This document shows positions 1 through 8,581 of a stretch of DNA of 34,572 nucleotides, one piece after another. This DNA comes from JBGTCD01 sp041749015. GTDB taxonomy: Bacteria > Bacteroidota > Bacteroidia > Cytophagales > Cyclobacteriaceae. A program made the position numbers and the translations under genes. How positions within the stretch are numbered: position 1 is the stretch's first letter; each line of letters starts with the position of its first letter. The notes under the pieces were generated by a model, which ran no database searches, was not told where the DNA came from, and saw only the letters and a program-made list of their open reading frames with translations. Location of the stretch: the NCBI GenBank assembly GCA_041749015.1, contig JBGTCD010000103.1, forward strand, positions 1 to 34,572. Direction: 5' to 3'.

Positions 1-245
1 TCGCCCGCCAGGTGCTGCACTCCCAGGACATTCCCAACGCCTAAATCTGCGCTACCCTGAAAGCTGGCAATTAAATTAACTAATAGCTCGGGTAATGAGG
101 TGCCAAATGAAACGATAGTGAGCCCAATTACCAGGCTTGAGATTTTCATTTTTTTACCGACAGAAGAAGCCCCCTCTACCAGCATGTCGGCACCTTTAAT
201 CAAAAAAACAAAGCCGACTACGAATAAAAAATAATCCAGAATCAA
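1..245 (-). CDS. Calcium/sodium antiporter (CaCA family), 3'-truncated by window edge
   Basis: The reverse strand reads LDYFLFVVGFVFLIKGADML, then a short loop and IGLTIVSFGTSLPELLVNLI. That is the first helix and the alpha-1 repeat of K+-independent Na+/Ca2+ exchangers (YrbG-like), inner-membrane proteins that exchange Ca2+ for Na+ or H+. The GTSLPEL stretch carries the conserved acidic residue of the ion-binding site. No ATG fits the N-terminus. The likely starts are TTG at 245-243 or ATT at 242-240, just after a GAGGGG that could act as a ribosome-binding site. Only about 80 codons are inside the window. The last ten or so residues read GNVLGVQHLAG where the family normally has GNxxGSN, so the outer edge may be sequence error or a join. 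The 108 bp to the next gene hold only AT-rich sequence, including two tandem copies of a 10-mer at 303-322. Confidence 0.8.
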   Translation of the reverse strand, partial: MILDYFLFVVGFVFLIKGADMLVEGASSVGKKMKISSLVIGLTIVSFGTSLPELLVNLIASFQGSADLGVGNVLGVQHLAG

Positions 246-353
246 ACCCCTCTTTGTTTAAAAATAAATCAACTGTGAATGATTATCCTTCAATTATAGG
301 AGAAAATTTAATAAAATTTAATAAAACTGTTAATTTTTATTAGGGAGGATAGT

Positions 354-1379
354 TTAATGGAACTGTACGTAATGTCGCCATTTTTCAATTACTTCCGTAA
401 AGTCCGAGGGTGGCTCAGCTTCAAATACCATTGCTTTTCCAGTTGCGGGATGCTCAAATCCTAAACGCCGTGCATGCAAAGCCTGACGTGGGATGATTTT
501 AAAACAGTTTTCCACAAAGGTTTTATATTTTGAAAAAATTGTTCCCTTTAAAACCTTATCACCTCCGTATGTGCTGTCATTGAACAGTGGGTGGCCGAGG
601 TGCTTAAGGTGGGCCCTGATCTGGTGAGTCCGGCCTGTCTCCAGCCTGCATGAAATCAGGGTTACATATCTGAGATCCTCTATGAAGGAAAAATGGGTAA
701 TAGCCCTACGTCCCTGTATTTCATCCGGCATTACCGCCACTACCCTACGGTCTTTCAAACTTCTTCCCAGTGGGGCATTGATGGTACCTGAAGGTGGTTC
801 GGGCACTCCCCAGACCAGTGCCAGGTATTCTCGATCGATGCTATGGTCAAAAAACTGCCTGGCCAGGCTGGTCATGGCCTTTTCGGTTTTGGCGATAACT
901 AGAAGACCAGAAGTATCCTTGTCTATACGATGTACTAATCCTGGCCTACCGGCATTGCCTTTCATTTCAGGGAGGTTTTGGAAATGCCATGTGAGGGCAT
1001 TCACCAGAGTCCCGGACCAGTTTTGATAGGCTGGATGTACCACCATGCCAGCGGGTTTATTAACTACCAGCAAGTGTTGGTCCTCATAAATGATATCCAG
1101 AGGGATGTTTTCAGGTACCACGTCGGTATCTCTGGGAGGCTCGGGGAAAGCGATCACGATGTGGTCGCCTGGGTGCACTTTGTAGTTGGGTTTAATGGTC
1201 TCGTTATTGACCTTCACAAAACCCTCTTTGATGCCCTGTTGGATTTTATTTCGGGTCACATTGGGCAGGCGGTCCATCAGGAAACGATCGATGCGAAGAA
1301 GCTCCTGTCCGGGATCAACATTTATTTCATGATGAATGAATAGCTCATCATTGGGATTGTCTTGAATATTTTCAGACAT
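354..1379 (-). CDS. RluA/RluD-family 23S rRNA pseudouridine synthase
   Basis: This enzyme isomerises specific uridines in RNA to pseudouridine. The protein has 341 residues: an N-terminal S4 RNA-binding domain (about residues 28-72, starting LLRIDRFLMDRLPNVTRNKI), then the RluA-type catalytic domain. The signature HRIDKDTSGLL lies at residues 150-160, with catalytic Asp at 153. Length and S4 domain match RluD-type enzymes, which modify helix 69 of 23S rRNA, but the exact target cannot be read from sequence. I chose the ATG at 1379 because the protein from there begins MSENIQD and keeps the whole S4 domain. The reading frame is open to 1484, but that extension runs into the divergent gene starting near 1440 and looks non-coding. 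The 60 bp between the two divergent starts hold TAATTTTA on this strand, one base off the -7 consensus, with no clear -33 element. Confidence 0.93.
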   Translation of the reverse strand: MSENIQDNPNDELFIHHEINVDPGQELLRIDRFLMDRLPNVTRNKIQQGIKEGFVKVNNETIKPNYKVHPGDHIVIAFPEPPRDTDVVPENIPLDIIYEDQHLLVVNKPAGMVVHPAYQNWSGTLVNALTWHFQNLPEMKGNAGRPGLVHRIDKDTSGLLVIAKTEKAMTSLARQFFDHSIDREYLALVWGVPEPPSGTINAPLGRSLKDRRVVAVMPDEIQGRRAITHFSFIEDLRYVTLISCRLETGRTHQIRAHLKHLGHPLFNDSTYGGDKVLKGTIFSKYKTFVENCFKIIPRQALHARRLGFEHPATGKAMVFEAEPPSDFTEVIEKWRHYVQFH

Positions 1380-1439
1380 AGGTCTAAAGAAATTAACTGA
1401 TAATCTGGTAAAATTAGCAGATTTTCCTGAAGATTGGGC

Positions 1440-2333
1440 ATGCTTCCTATGTACAGAATCCCATTTATTCAGAAAATTGATCATCCTATGTGCCGGGAAA
1501 GGCAGATTAATCTTTCTGTATTACGACTGGATGTAGTGCACCCTGAGGTGCCGGGTAATAAATACTGGAAGCTCAAGTATAACCTTGAGGAAGCCAAAAG
1601 GCTTGGTTATGATAAACTATTCACGTTTGGAGGGGCTTATTCCAACCATATTTATGCCGTAGCTGGTGCCGCATCCCAGGTAGGTATGAAAAGTATAGGG
1701 GTCATCCGTGGAGAAAGGATAGAGCCACTTAATCCGATTTTGGCATATGCGGAGTTAAGGGGTATGGGCCTTCATTTTGTATCCCGGGGGGTGTACAGGG
1801 AGAAGCACCTGAAAAGTTTTCAAGAGGAACTGACATCAAGGTTTGGCTCAGGATATATTATTCCTGAAGGAGGAAGCAACCCCCTGGCGGTAAAGGGTTG
1901 TGTAGAAATATCTCAATTCATACCTCCGGAAACGGAGGTAGTGGCAATGGCTGTAGGTACCGGAGGCACTATGGCGGGTGTGATCGCAGGGAGTGGAGGC
2001 ATGTACAAAGTAATGGGATTTCCGGTCCTGAAGGGAGGCGAATTTTTAATGGAGAATATTAGGATACTTTTAAAATCATCAGGCTTTAAAGACCATGCCC
2101 AATGGGATTTGGTGACTGATTACCATTTTGGCGGCTATGCCAAATCAACCCAGGTGCTGGAGGCCTTTATTGAAAATTTTAAATTGGATCATGACTGCCC
2201 CCTAGATCATGTTTATACAGGTAAGATGATATATGGCCTGTTCGATATGATCAGGAACGGTTTTTTCCCAAGAAATAAAAATATTCTTGCCATCCATACC
2301 GGAGGATTGCAGGGGAATATGGGGTTTATTTAG
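1440..2333 (+). CDS. 1-aminocyclopropane-1-carboxylate deaminase / D-cysteine desulfhydrase family PLP enzyme
   Basis: A fold-type II PLP enzyme of about 297 residues. NKYWKLKYNLEEA near residues 40-52 is the site of the PLP-binding lysine (K41, by analogy with the GGNKxRKLE motif of ACC deaminase). GGAYSNHIYAVAGA holds the SNH motif that contacts the substrate carboxylate, and AVGTGGTMAGV is the phosphate-binding loop. Known members break down ACC to ammonia and 2-oxobutyrate, or D-cysteine to H2S, ammonia and pyruvate; which applies here cannot be decided. The ATG at 1440 (MLPMYRIPF) is the preferred start; TTG at 1434 and ATG at 1449 are in the same frame. It is divergent from the pseudouridine synthase. 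Its TAG stop lies only 6 bp from the convergent stop of the UPF0316 gene, with no terminator visible between them. Confidence 0.88.
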   Translation: MLPMYRIPFIQKIDHPMCRERQINLSVLRLDVVHPEVPGNKYWKLKYNLEEAKRLGYDKLFTFGGAYSNHIYAVAGAASQVGMKSIGVIRGERIEPLNPILAYAELRGMGLHFVSRGVYREKHLKSFQEELTSRFGSGYIIPEGGSNPLAVKGCVEISQFIPPETEVVAMAVGTGGTMAGVIAGSGGMYKVMGFPVLKGGEFLMENIRILLKSSGFKDHAQWDLVTDYHFGGYAKSTQVLEAFIENFKLDHDCPLDHVYTGKMIYGLFDMIRNGFFPRNKNILAIHTGGLQGNMGFI

Positions 2334-2339
2334 ATATCC

Positions 2340-2948
2340 CTATTTCCTTTTCTCAGAGCTGAGCCAGGTGCCAATCCCACGGCGGCTAGGCCGCTCAGGT
2401 AGAATTCCTGCCTCATTGGCACTTTTTACACTTTCTACCGTGTAGAAGGCGGTAGGGTTGGTTTCCTTTATTTTATTGACCAGAACTGTCAAATCTTCTC
2501 GTTTTATTACGGTAAATACAATCGACTCTTTGCCATCCGGGCCATTGGCATCCATGACCGAATGCCTGAATTTATTAGCCATAAGAAAAGATTTTAAGGC
2601 TTCGATATCACTTCTGGTGATGATCCTAATCACCAACTTTCCCAGAGCTAGTTTTTCTTCAATCCGCATTCCGACATAAATTCCTGCGGCAAACCCGGCC
2701 GGATAAGCAATATAGGATGCGACATTATCAATATGTTGAAAAATTTGTCCTATGGCCATGAGCCAAATAAAAGATTCAAAAAATCCTAAAAAAGTAGAGA
2801 TACCCCGCCTCCCACTCATCACAAAAATGATCCTAATGGTGTTGATGGAGACATCCATGATCCTGGCCAAAAAAATAAGCAGGGGAAGTAGGAGGTAGTT
2901 AAAAATCCAGGGAGGTATACCGAATAGCTCAAAAAAGAAATTTTCCAT
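2340..2948 (-). CDS. UPF0316 / DUF2179-type membrane protein
   Basis: A 202-residue protein with three hydrophobic segments in its first ~95 residues (about 14-32, 45-68 and 72-95), followed by a soluble DUF2179 domain. The features IRIIFVMSGRRG and EEKLALGKLVIRII, with a GFAAGIYVG glycine-rich helix, are typical of UPF0316 proteins (DUF5698 plus DUF2179). Their function is unknown; DUF2179 domains also end YitT-type membrane proteins, where a ligand-sensing role has been suggested. It begins 9 bp after the stop of radA on the same strand, so the two are probably co-transcribed. The Lys/Arg-rich C-terminus ends SSEKRK. Start ATG at 2948. Confidence 0.85.
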   Translation of the reverse strand: MENFFFELFGIPPWIFNYLLLPLLIFLARIMDVSINTIRIIFVMSGRRGISTFLGFFESFIWLMAIGQIFQHIDNVASYIAYPAGFAAGIYVGMRIEEKLALGKLVIRIITRSDIEALKSFLMANKFRHSVMDANGPDGKESIVFTVIKREDLTVLVNKIKETNPTAFYTVESVKSANEAGILPERPSRRGIGTWLSSEKRK

Positions 2949-2957
2949 CAGGCAAAA

Positions 2958-4325
2958 TTATCCAAAAAGATCAGCAAATACCGCTCTGATGTCTGAAAAT
3001 CGCTTCACCTTAATGGGAAATTTATTGGTATTTAGTTCTTTTGCACCAAACTTAGAAATGTAGATGGTGCCAAACCCAAGTCTGGCCGCTTCTGAAATGC
3101 GGATTTCCAGCTGATTTACTGCCCTTAATTCCCCGCCCAAGCCTAATTCTGCTGCAAAACACGCTTTGTCACTTACCGGGATTTCTTCCAGTGACGACAC
3201 GATAGCTGTAGCAATGGCAAGATCAATTGCCGGGTCCTCAATTTTTAAGCCTCCGGCCATATTGATGAACACATCATGAAGACTTATTCTAAAGCCGGCT
3301 CTTTTTTCAAGCACCGCTATGATCATATTGAGCCTTCGGGTATCAAATCCGGTACTGGTGCGCTGTGGGGTACCATAGGCCGCTCCGCTCACCAGAGCCT
3401 GAGTCTCAATCAGCAATGGCCGCCTGCCCTCGAGGGTGGCCCCAATCGTCATGCCGCTAAGCTCCGCATCTTTTTGGGAGATCAGTATCTCCGAAGGATT
3501 GGAGATTTGCCGGAGCCCCTTATCCGACATTTCATAAATCCCTAATTCTGCAGTTGATCCAAACCGGTTTTTTGAGGTTCGAAGGATGCGATAAGCCATA
3601 TGCCTGTCGCCTTCAAATTGCAGGACCGTGTCAACCATATGTTCCAAAACCTTTGGCCCTGCAAGGTTGCCATCCTTGGTGATATGCCCCACCAGAAAAA
3701 CAGGGACATTATTATCCTTGCTGTAACGCATCCAGTCGGCAGCACATTGCCTGACTTGAGATAGGCTACCGGGTACGGATTCCACATAATCACTGTACAT
3801 GGTTTGTATAGAATCAACAATGATTAAATCCGGGCTAAAATTTTTGAGATGGCCCATAATCCGGTTCATGTTGGTTTCAGCTAAAATAAGGCAATTGTCA
3901 TGGAGTTGGGTCATGAGCCGCCCGGCTCTTACCTTTATCTGGTTTTCACTTTCTTCTCCGGAAATATACAGGGACTGTATTTCAGGATTTTGCAGTGCTA
4001 TTTGGAGCATCAGAGTCGATTTCCCTATTCCCGGCTCTCCGCCTATCAGCACCAGTGATCCTGGCACTATGCCCCCTCCCAAAACACGATCAAGCTCCTG
4101 ATCATTGGTTGATTTTCTAACATCTTTTTCCGAGGAAATGGCGCTCAGAGGCCTTGGCATCTTTTCAATTGCCGGACCTGGAATGGAAGGTTGATCATTT
4201 TTTGTAGATTTTGAAATGACCTCTTCACGAAAGGTATTCCATGAGTTGCAGACCGGGCATTTCCCAAGCCATTTGGCTGATTCGTATCCGCAGTTATTAC
4301 AAAAAAAGGTGGTTTTCGTTTTCAA
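2958..4325 (-). CDS. radA: DNA repair protein RadA
   Basis: RadA (Sms) is a RecA-like ATPase that helps process recombination intermediates and promotes branch migration. All family parts are present in 455 residues: a C4 zinc finger (C9, C12, C23, C26), Walker A GGEPGIGKST at 95-104, the RadA-specific KNRFG motif at 252-256, and a Lon-protease-like C-terminal domain from about residue 280. The start is TTG at 4325-4323. An in-frame TAA lies 12 bases upstream (4337-4335) with no ATG in between, and MKTKTTFFCNNCG fits the usual RadA N-terminus, so the TTG start is well supported. The UPF0316 gene follows after 9 bp. The divergent gene on the other side begins at 4510; the 184 bp between are very AT-rich and show no full promoter match. 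Confidence 0.97.
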   Translation of the reverse strand: MKTKTTFFCNNCGYESAKWLGKCPVCNSWNTFREEVISKSTKNDQPSIPGPAIEKMPRPLSAISSEKDVRKSTNDQELDRVLGGGIVPGSLVLIGGEPGIGKSTLMLQIALQNPEIQSLYISGEESENQIKVRAGRLMTQLHDNCLILAETNMNRIMGHLKNFSPDLIIVDSIQTMYSDYVESVPGSLSQVRQCAADWMRYSKDNNVPVFLVGHITKDGNLAGPKVLEHMVDTVLQFEGDRHMAYRILRTSKNRFGSTAELGIYEMSDKGLRQISNPSEILISQKDAELSGMTIGATLEGRRPLLIETQALVSGAAYGTPQRTSTGFDTRRLNMIIAVLEKRAGFRISLHDVFINMAGGLKIEDPAIDLAIATAIVSSLEEIPVSDKACFAAELGLGGELRAVNQLEIRISEAARLGFGTIYISKFGAKELNTNKFPIKVKRFSDIRAVFADLFG

Positions 4326-4509
4326 AGGTGGAATTTAAGTAATTTAGGCTGGTATTATTAATTTTCAGAACATAAATAAAAGGTACTTTTTAGTTATTCA
4401 GTTTTATTTTTTATTATAATTTTTTTAAAGAAATTAATAGGTTTAATATGTGAAAAACAATTAATTAGTGCTGGAAATTTTAAATTTTTCTAATTTAACT
4501 AAAATCACC

Positions 4510-6531
4510 ATGCGGTTTTTATCAATTCTTTTTATTCTGATTTTCTCCTTAACTTCTTCAGAAATTTTTTCTCAAAGGTCTCCTATTAAGTTTGGAAAAG
4601 TTTCAGAAGAAGAACTAACCATGGATCAATATGAAAAGGACCCAGAAGCCGCCGCAGTTGTTTTACTGGATTACGGGTTTTCTAAAATTGATTATAATCC
4701 AAAGAGTGGATTCCAATTAACATTTGACCGCCATTGTCGTGTGAAAATTCTAAGTAAGGAAGGCTATGATCAGGCTGATGTTTCTATTCCCTTATATTTT
4801 GATGGAAGTAAAAAAGAAAAAATTTTGGGGTTAAAGGCGGCGTCTTACAATTTAGTCAATGGCAAAATGGTGGAAACTAAGTTGAAAAATAAGGAGACTT
4901 TCACTGAAGACATCAGTAAGAATCTTGTAATTGAAAAATTCACTTTACCTAATGTTCAAGTAGGTACAGTTATTGAGTTTTCATATAAAATTCAATCCGA
5001 TTTTTTTCATCATTTTCAAGATTGGGATTTTCAAGCAGAAATACCCACTATTAGGAGTGAATACCATGTTCTTATTCCGGAATATTTTCATTATGAAAGA
5101 TTCGTTCAGGGTTATATTCCCTTGGAACAAGAAGGGGATGTGAAAAACAGAATTATAAATTATTCAACCAGCACCAGAGAAGGGACAATCGCAAATCAGC
5201 ACACTATGGGTGCAGGAAGGATTGAATATAGGGAAAATTATACTAAGTGGGCTGCCAATCATGTGCCTGCTTTTAAGCCGGAGCCTTACCTCTCTTCACC
5301 TCGAAATTATAAATCTAAAATTATTTTTGAGCTAGGGAATTTGAAATTACCAGATCGCCCTATACAAGTGATAATGGGGACTTGGGCAGACTTAAATAGT
5401 AGCTTTCTGAAAAGTGAGAGCTTTGGGATATCCCTAAGGGGGTCGAATTTTCTGAAAAAAATTGTAGATGAAATTGTTTCAGATATTCCCTCAATACAAG
5501 GAAAGGTTTCTGCCATTTATGATTATGTTCAGAATAATATGGCTTGGGATGGAAGGAATCGGTATTTTATAAGTGATAATCTAAAAAAAATCCTGGATGA
5601 AGGCAAAGGATCCTCAGCAGACATCAATTTACTTTTTGCTAATATGGTTAATTTGGCTGGGGCAAAGGTAGAACCCGTGTTATTGAGCACCAGAGATAAC
5701 GGGTATGTTAGGGAGCAATTTGCCATGTCCAGTCAATTCAATTACGTTATTTCCTTGGTTCAGTTTGATGAAGGCTCCTTACTAATAGATGCAACGGATA
5801 AATTGCTGCCCATTAATGTGTTACCACAAAGATGCTTAAATGGTCGTGGGTTTGTTGTTTCAGAAAATAATTACCGATGGGCTGATTTAAATCATGGGGC
5901 AGGCCGATCCAAAGTGGTGATTTATTCTGAAGGAGAATTAAACATTACTGGAAATTTGCACACCAAATTAACATTTACCAAAGATGGGTATGATGCAAGG
6001 AATTTCAGGGGAAAGTATTTGATAGAGGGCGAGGATAATTATTTAACGTCATTTTTTGCTGGTAAGGATTGGGATGTTAAATCCAAATTATTTGAATCGG
6101 TCACGGAAATTCAATCTCCAGTAAAGGAATCTTATGAATTCACGATAGATAAATTTTCTGATGAAATTCAAGGCAGATTTTATCTTGATCCTATCTTATT
6201 TAAAATAATTGATGATAATCCCTTTAAGTCGGATGAAAGGATTTACCCGGTAGATTTTTCTTACCCTCAGGAAGTTACTTATATAAGTAAAATAGTATTA
6301 CCCGAAGGTTTTGAAGTAGAAGAAATGCCAGAACCCCTCGCTATTGCCTTACCTGAAAATGCTGGAAAATTTATGTACAATGCATCCAAAGTTGGGAATT
6401 TTATTAACGTTGTCAACCAATTCACGATTAATAAGAGCGTTTTTGTCCAGCAGGAATATCCTGCTTTAAAAGAATTTTACAACATCATAGTTGATAAGCA
6501 AAAGGAAATGATTGTGCTAAAAAAACAATAG
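4510..6531 (+). CDS. Exported DUF3857 protein with an inactive transglutaminase-like domain
   Basis: A 673-residue protein with a clear signal peptide (MRFLSILFILIFSLTSSEIF, then SQ). A DUF3857 beta-sandwich covers roughly residues 60-270 and a transglutaminase-like fold about 285-430. In this domain the usual G-x-C-x-D active-site stretch reads GSSADINLLFANM (G367-S368-S369-A370-D371), so the catalytic Cys is replaced by Ser369; I infer a non-catalytic, binding or structural role. The C-terminal ~200 residues form another beta-rich region. I chose the ATG at 4510 because it starts the signal peptide; a GTG at 4468 is in frame but adds 14 residues before it. The stop is 7 bp before the second DUF3857 gene, so the two form an operon. 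Function is unknown; relatives are common in Bacteroidota and are predicted to be cell-envelope proteins. Confidence 0.88.
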   Translation: MRFLSILFILIFSLTSSEIFSQRSPIKFGKVSEEELTMDQYEKDPEAAAVVLLDYGFSKIDYNPKSGFQLTFDRHCRVKILSKEGYDQADVSIPLYFDGSKKEKILGLKAASYNLVNGKMVETKLKNKETFTEDISKNLVIEKFTLPNVQVGTVIEFSYKIQSDFFHHFQDWDFQAEIPTIRSEYHVLIPEYFHYERFVQGYIPLEQEGDVKNRIINYSTSTREGTIANQHTMGAGRIEYRENYTKWAANHVPAFKPEPYLSSPRNYKSKIIFELGNLKLPDRPIQVIMGTWADLNSSFLKSESFGISLRGSNFLKKIVDEIVSDIPSIQGKVSAIYDYVQNNMAWDGRNRYFISDNLKKILDEGKGSSADINLLFANMVNLAGAKVEPVLLSTRDNGYVREQFAMSSQFNYVISLVQFDEGSLLIDATDKLLPINVLPQRCLNGRGFVVSENNYRWADLNHGAGRSKVVIYSEGELNITGNLHTKLTFTKDGYDARNFRGKYLIEGEDNYLTSFFAGKDWDVKSKLFESVTEIQSPVKESYEFTIDKFSDEIQGRFYLDPILFKIIDDNPFKSDERIYPVDFSYPQEVTYISKIVLPEGFEVEEMPEPLAIALPENAGKFMYNASKVGNFINVVNQFTINKSVFVQQEYPALKEFYNIIVDKQKEMIVLKKQ

Positions 6532-6538
6532 TCTGTTT

Positions 6539-8455
6539 ATGCAAAAAAGCTTCAAAAATTTTGCGGGATTAATTATTCTTGTGTTAGTGGGCACTTTAGT
6601 TTTTGCAAATACCTACCCTGTAAAATCCATCCCTGAAGATCTGAAAAAAAATGCTCATGTAGTAATCCGAAAAGATGTAAGGGCATTTGAAATTGTCAAT
6701 CAAACAAAGGCTGTTTATAAAGTTCATAGAGTGGTGACCATATTTAACCAAAATGGCAAAAATTTTGGGTATAGCGTTGTGCCATATGATCAGTTTTCAA
6801 AAATCAAGAAATTTACAGGAGAAGTCTTCGATGCAAATGGCAATTCAATAAAAAAACTCAAAAAGAAAGATATTATCGATGTAAGCAACGTTTCAGGTTT
6901 TAGTATTTACGAAGACAATAGAATCCAAATTGGAGATTTGACTCAGTTGAGATATCCTTATACTGTTGAGTTTGAATTTGAAATTGAATTTAAGAGTTTA
7001 TTTATAATTCCTGATCTAAACCTTATTCCTGATTTTAATATTGGCGTGGAGAAGGCATCCTATACTATAAGTTTTCCCGAGGAGCTATCCCCTAGATACC
7101 ATACGGTGAATGTTAATTCAGAACCAGAGATCAGAGATGATGGGATTTACAAAACTATAACTTGGGAATTTAAAAATATCCAAGCCTTAAAAAAAGAAGC
7201 CATGAGTGCACCAACCTTGCGTAACACACCAAGGATTTTAAATGCACCTTCTCAATTTGAGTATGATGGCCATGCCGGTAGTATGGAATCCTGGAAAGAT
7301 TTCGGCCTGTGGATTAAATCCCTTAATGAAAATAGACAAGACCTGTCGGCATCTACAATCGCTAAGATCAGGGAATTAACCGCTCTGGCAAATGATGATA
7401 AAGAAAAAGTGGAAATACTCTATAATTATCTTCAAAATAAAACCCGGTATGTAAGTATACAATTAGGAATTGGCGGCTTTCAACCATTTAAAGCATCTTT
7501 GGTGGATGAAAAGGGTTATGGTGATTGTAAGGCTTTGTCTAACTACATGGCTGCTATGCTAAAAGCAATCGATATCCCTTCAGTTTATGTGCTGGTGAAA
7601 GCAGGTCCGGGAGCCCCTGACGTTATTCCTGAATTTCCAGGCAACCAATTTAATCATGCAATCCTTGCCGTTCCGGTGAAATCAGATACTCTCTGGCTTG
7701 AATGTACCAGCCAAACCAACCCCTTTGGTTATTTAGGTAGTTTCACAAGTGACAGATGGGTATTACTAATAACAGATGATGGCGGCAAACTAGTGAGAAC
7801 ACCTAAATATTCGGAAGAAAAAAATAAACAAATCACGATTGCAAAAGTAGAATTGGATGAAGTTGGAAATGCATTGGCCTCTGTATCTATATCTTATGAA
7901 GGCATGCAATACGAAAATGGCGGCCTTTATGGAGTGTTGCATAAAGGTAATGAAGATCAGAAAAAATGGCTTCAGAATAATATAGACATCTCTAGCTTTG
8001 ATATCCTGAATTTTGAATTTGTAAATTTTCCGGCACCTATTCCAAAAGCAAAGATTGAATTAGAATTGGGATTGAGAAGGTTTGCTAACACCAGTGGCAA
8101 AAGGTTATTTTTACAACCGAACCTCATGAATAAAGCAAGTACAAATCTCAACCATGAGTCAGATCGATTATCCAGCTTTAAATTTAGCATGCCCTATATT
8201 GATGTGGATAGCATAGAATATACCTTTAAAGAAAATTTTTATCCAGAATTCGTACCTGAGGATATCAGTATTGAATCGGAATTCGGCACTTATAATTCAA
8301 AGTTTATTTTTGACAGTGGTAAACTTATATATATCAGGGAATTCCGTAAGGAATCGGGAGAGTTCCCCCCTGAAAAATATAATGACTATGTAGATTTTAC
8401 CAGGGAAGTGAATAAAGCTGATAATACCCGGATCATATTGATTAACACTACCTGA
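6539..8455 (+). CDS. Exported DUF3857 / transglutaminase-domain protein (catalytic residues present)
   Basis: A 638-residue protein with an N-terminal hydrophobic signal (about residues 8-23, ending LVFANTYP), a DUF3857 domain (about 40-235) and a transglutaminase-like domain (about 270-410). Here the Cys-containing motif GYGDCKALSNYM is intact: C330 would be the nucleophile, H373 (FNHAILAV) the His, and E388 (WLECTS) sits where the third, acidic residue is expected. Bacterial members of this superfamily are mostly peptidases or amidases rather than cross-linking enzymes, but the substrate is unknown. It directly follows a related gene whose active-site Cys is lost, which suggests duplication and division of labour. 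After the stop there is an AT-rich inverted repeat (about 8458-8478) without a GC stem; a strong terminator-like hairpin comes only at 8537-8564, beyond the next promoter. Confidence 0.88.
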   Translation: MQKSFKNFAGLIILVLVGTLVFANTYPVKSIPEDLKKNAHVVIRKDVRAFEIVNQTKAVYKVHRVVTIFNQNGKNFGYSVVPYDQFSKIKKFTGEVFDANGNSIKKLKKKDIIDVSNVSGFSIYEDNRIQIGDLTQLRYPYTVEFEFEIEFKSLFIIPDLNLIPDFNIGVEKASYTISFPEELSPRYHTVNVNSEPEIRDDGIYKTITWEFKNIQALKKEAMSAPTLRNTPRILNAPSQFEYDGHAGSMESWKDFGLWIKSLNENRQDLSASTIAKIRELTALANDDKEKVEILYNYLQNKTRYVSIQLGIGGFQPFKASLVDEKGYGDCKALSNYMAAMLKAIDIPSVYVLVKAGPGAPDVIPEFPGNQFNHAILAVPVKSDTLWLECTSQTNPFGYLGSFTSDRWVLLITDDGGKLVRTPKYSEEKNKQITIAKVELDEVGNALASVSISYEGMQYENGGLYGVLHKGNEDQKKWLQNNIDISSFDILNFEFVNFPAPIPKAKIELELGLRRFANTSGKRLFLQPNLMNKASTNLNHESDRLSSFKFSMPYIDVDSIEYTFKENFYPEFVPEDISIESEFGTYNSKFIFDSGKLIYIREFRKESGEFPPEKYNDYVDFTREVNKADNTRIILINTT

Positions 8456-8483
8456 TGCTAAAATTTTTAAAAATTTAGGGTTG

Positions 8484-8514
8484 TTGTTAATTGTCATAAG
8501 ATTTATTAATTTTG
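8484..8514 (+). promoter_or_regulatory. Predicted Bacteroidota sigma-70 promoter of rimP-nusA-infB
   Basis: TTG at 8484-8486, a 20 bp spacer, then TAATTTTG at 8507-8514, a full match to the TAnnTTTG -7 element of the Bacteroidota housekeeping sigma factor. Transcription would start near 8520, giving a leader of about 60 nt that contains the hairpin at 8537-8559. Based on motif only. Confidence 0.65.
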
Positions 8515-8536
8515 CACCGTAGAAAAGATAATTCCT

Positions 8537-8564
8537 GAGGGGACCATTTAAGTCCCCTCTTTTT
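8537..8564 (+). terminator. Terminator-like hairpin in the rimP leader (candidate attenuator)
   Basis: A perfect 8 bp stem (GAGGGGAC at 8537-8544 with GTCCCCTC at 8552-8559), a 7 nt loop and a run of five T (8560-8564) followed by ATTAT. By structure this is an intrinsic terminator. It lies only 17 bp before the rimP ATG and downstream of the predicted promoter at 8484-8514. There is no room for a promoter between the hairpin and rimP, so rimP transcription must pass through it. That makes an attenuation role plausible; it could also end transcripts from the DUF3857 genes. Confidence 0.75.
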
Positions 8565-8581
8565 ATTATCAGAGATATTTT

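Noticed and set aside
303..322. Two tandem copies of a 10-bp AT-rich unit before the exchanger gene
   Set aside because: Low-complexity AT sequence in a short gap; two copies alone are not convincing as a regulatory repeat.
978..1343. 121-codon plus-strand frame opposite the pseudouridine synthase
   Set aside because: It covers the S4 and catalytic domain region of the minus-strand gene; only that strand gives a known protein.
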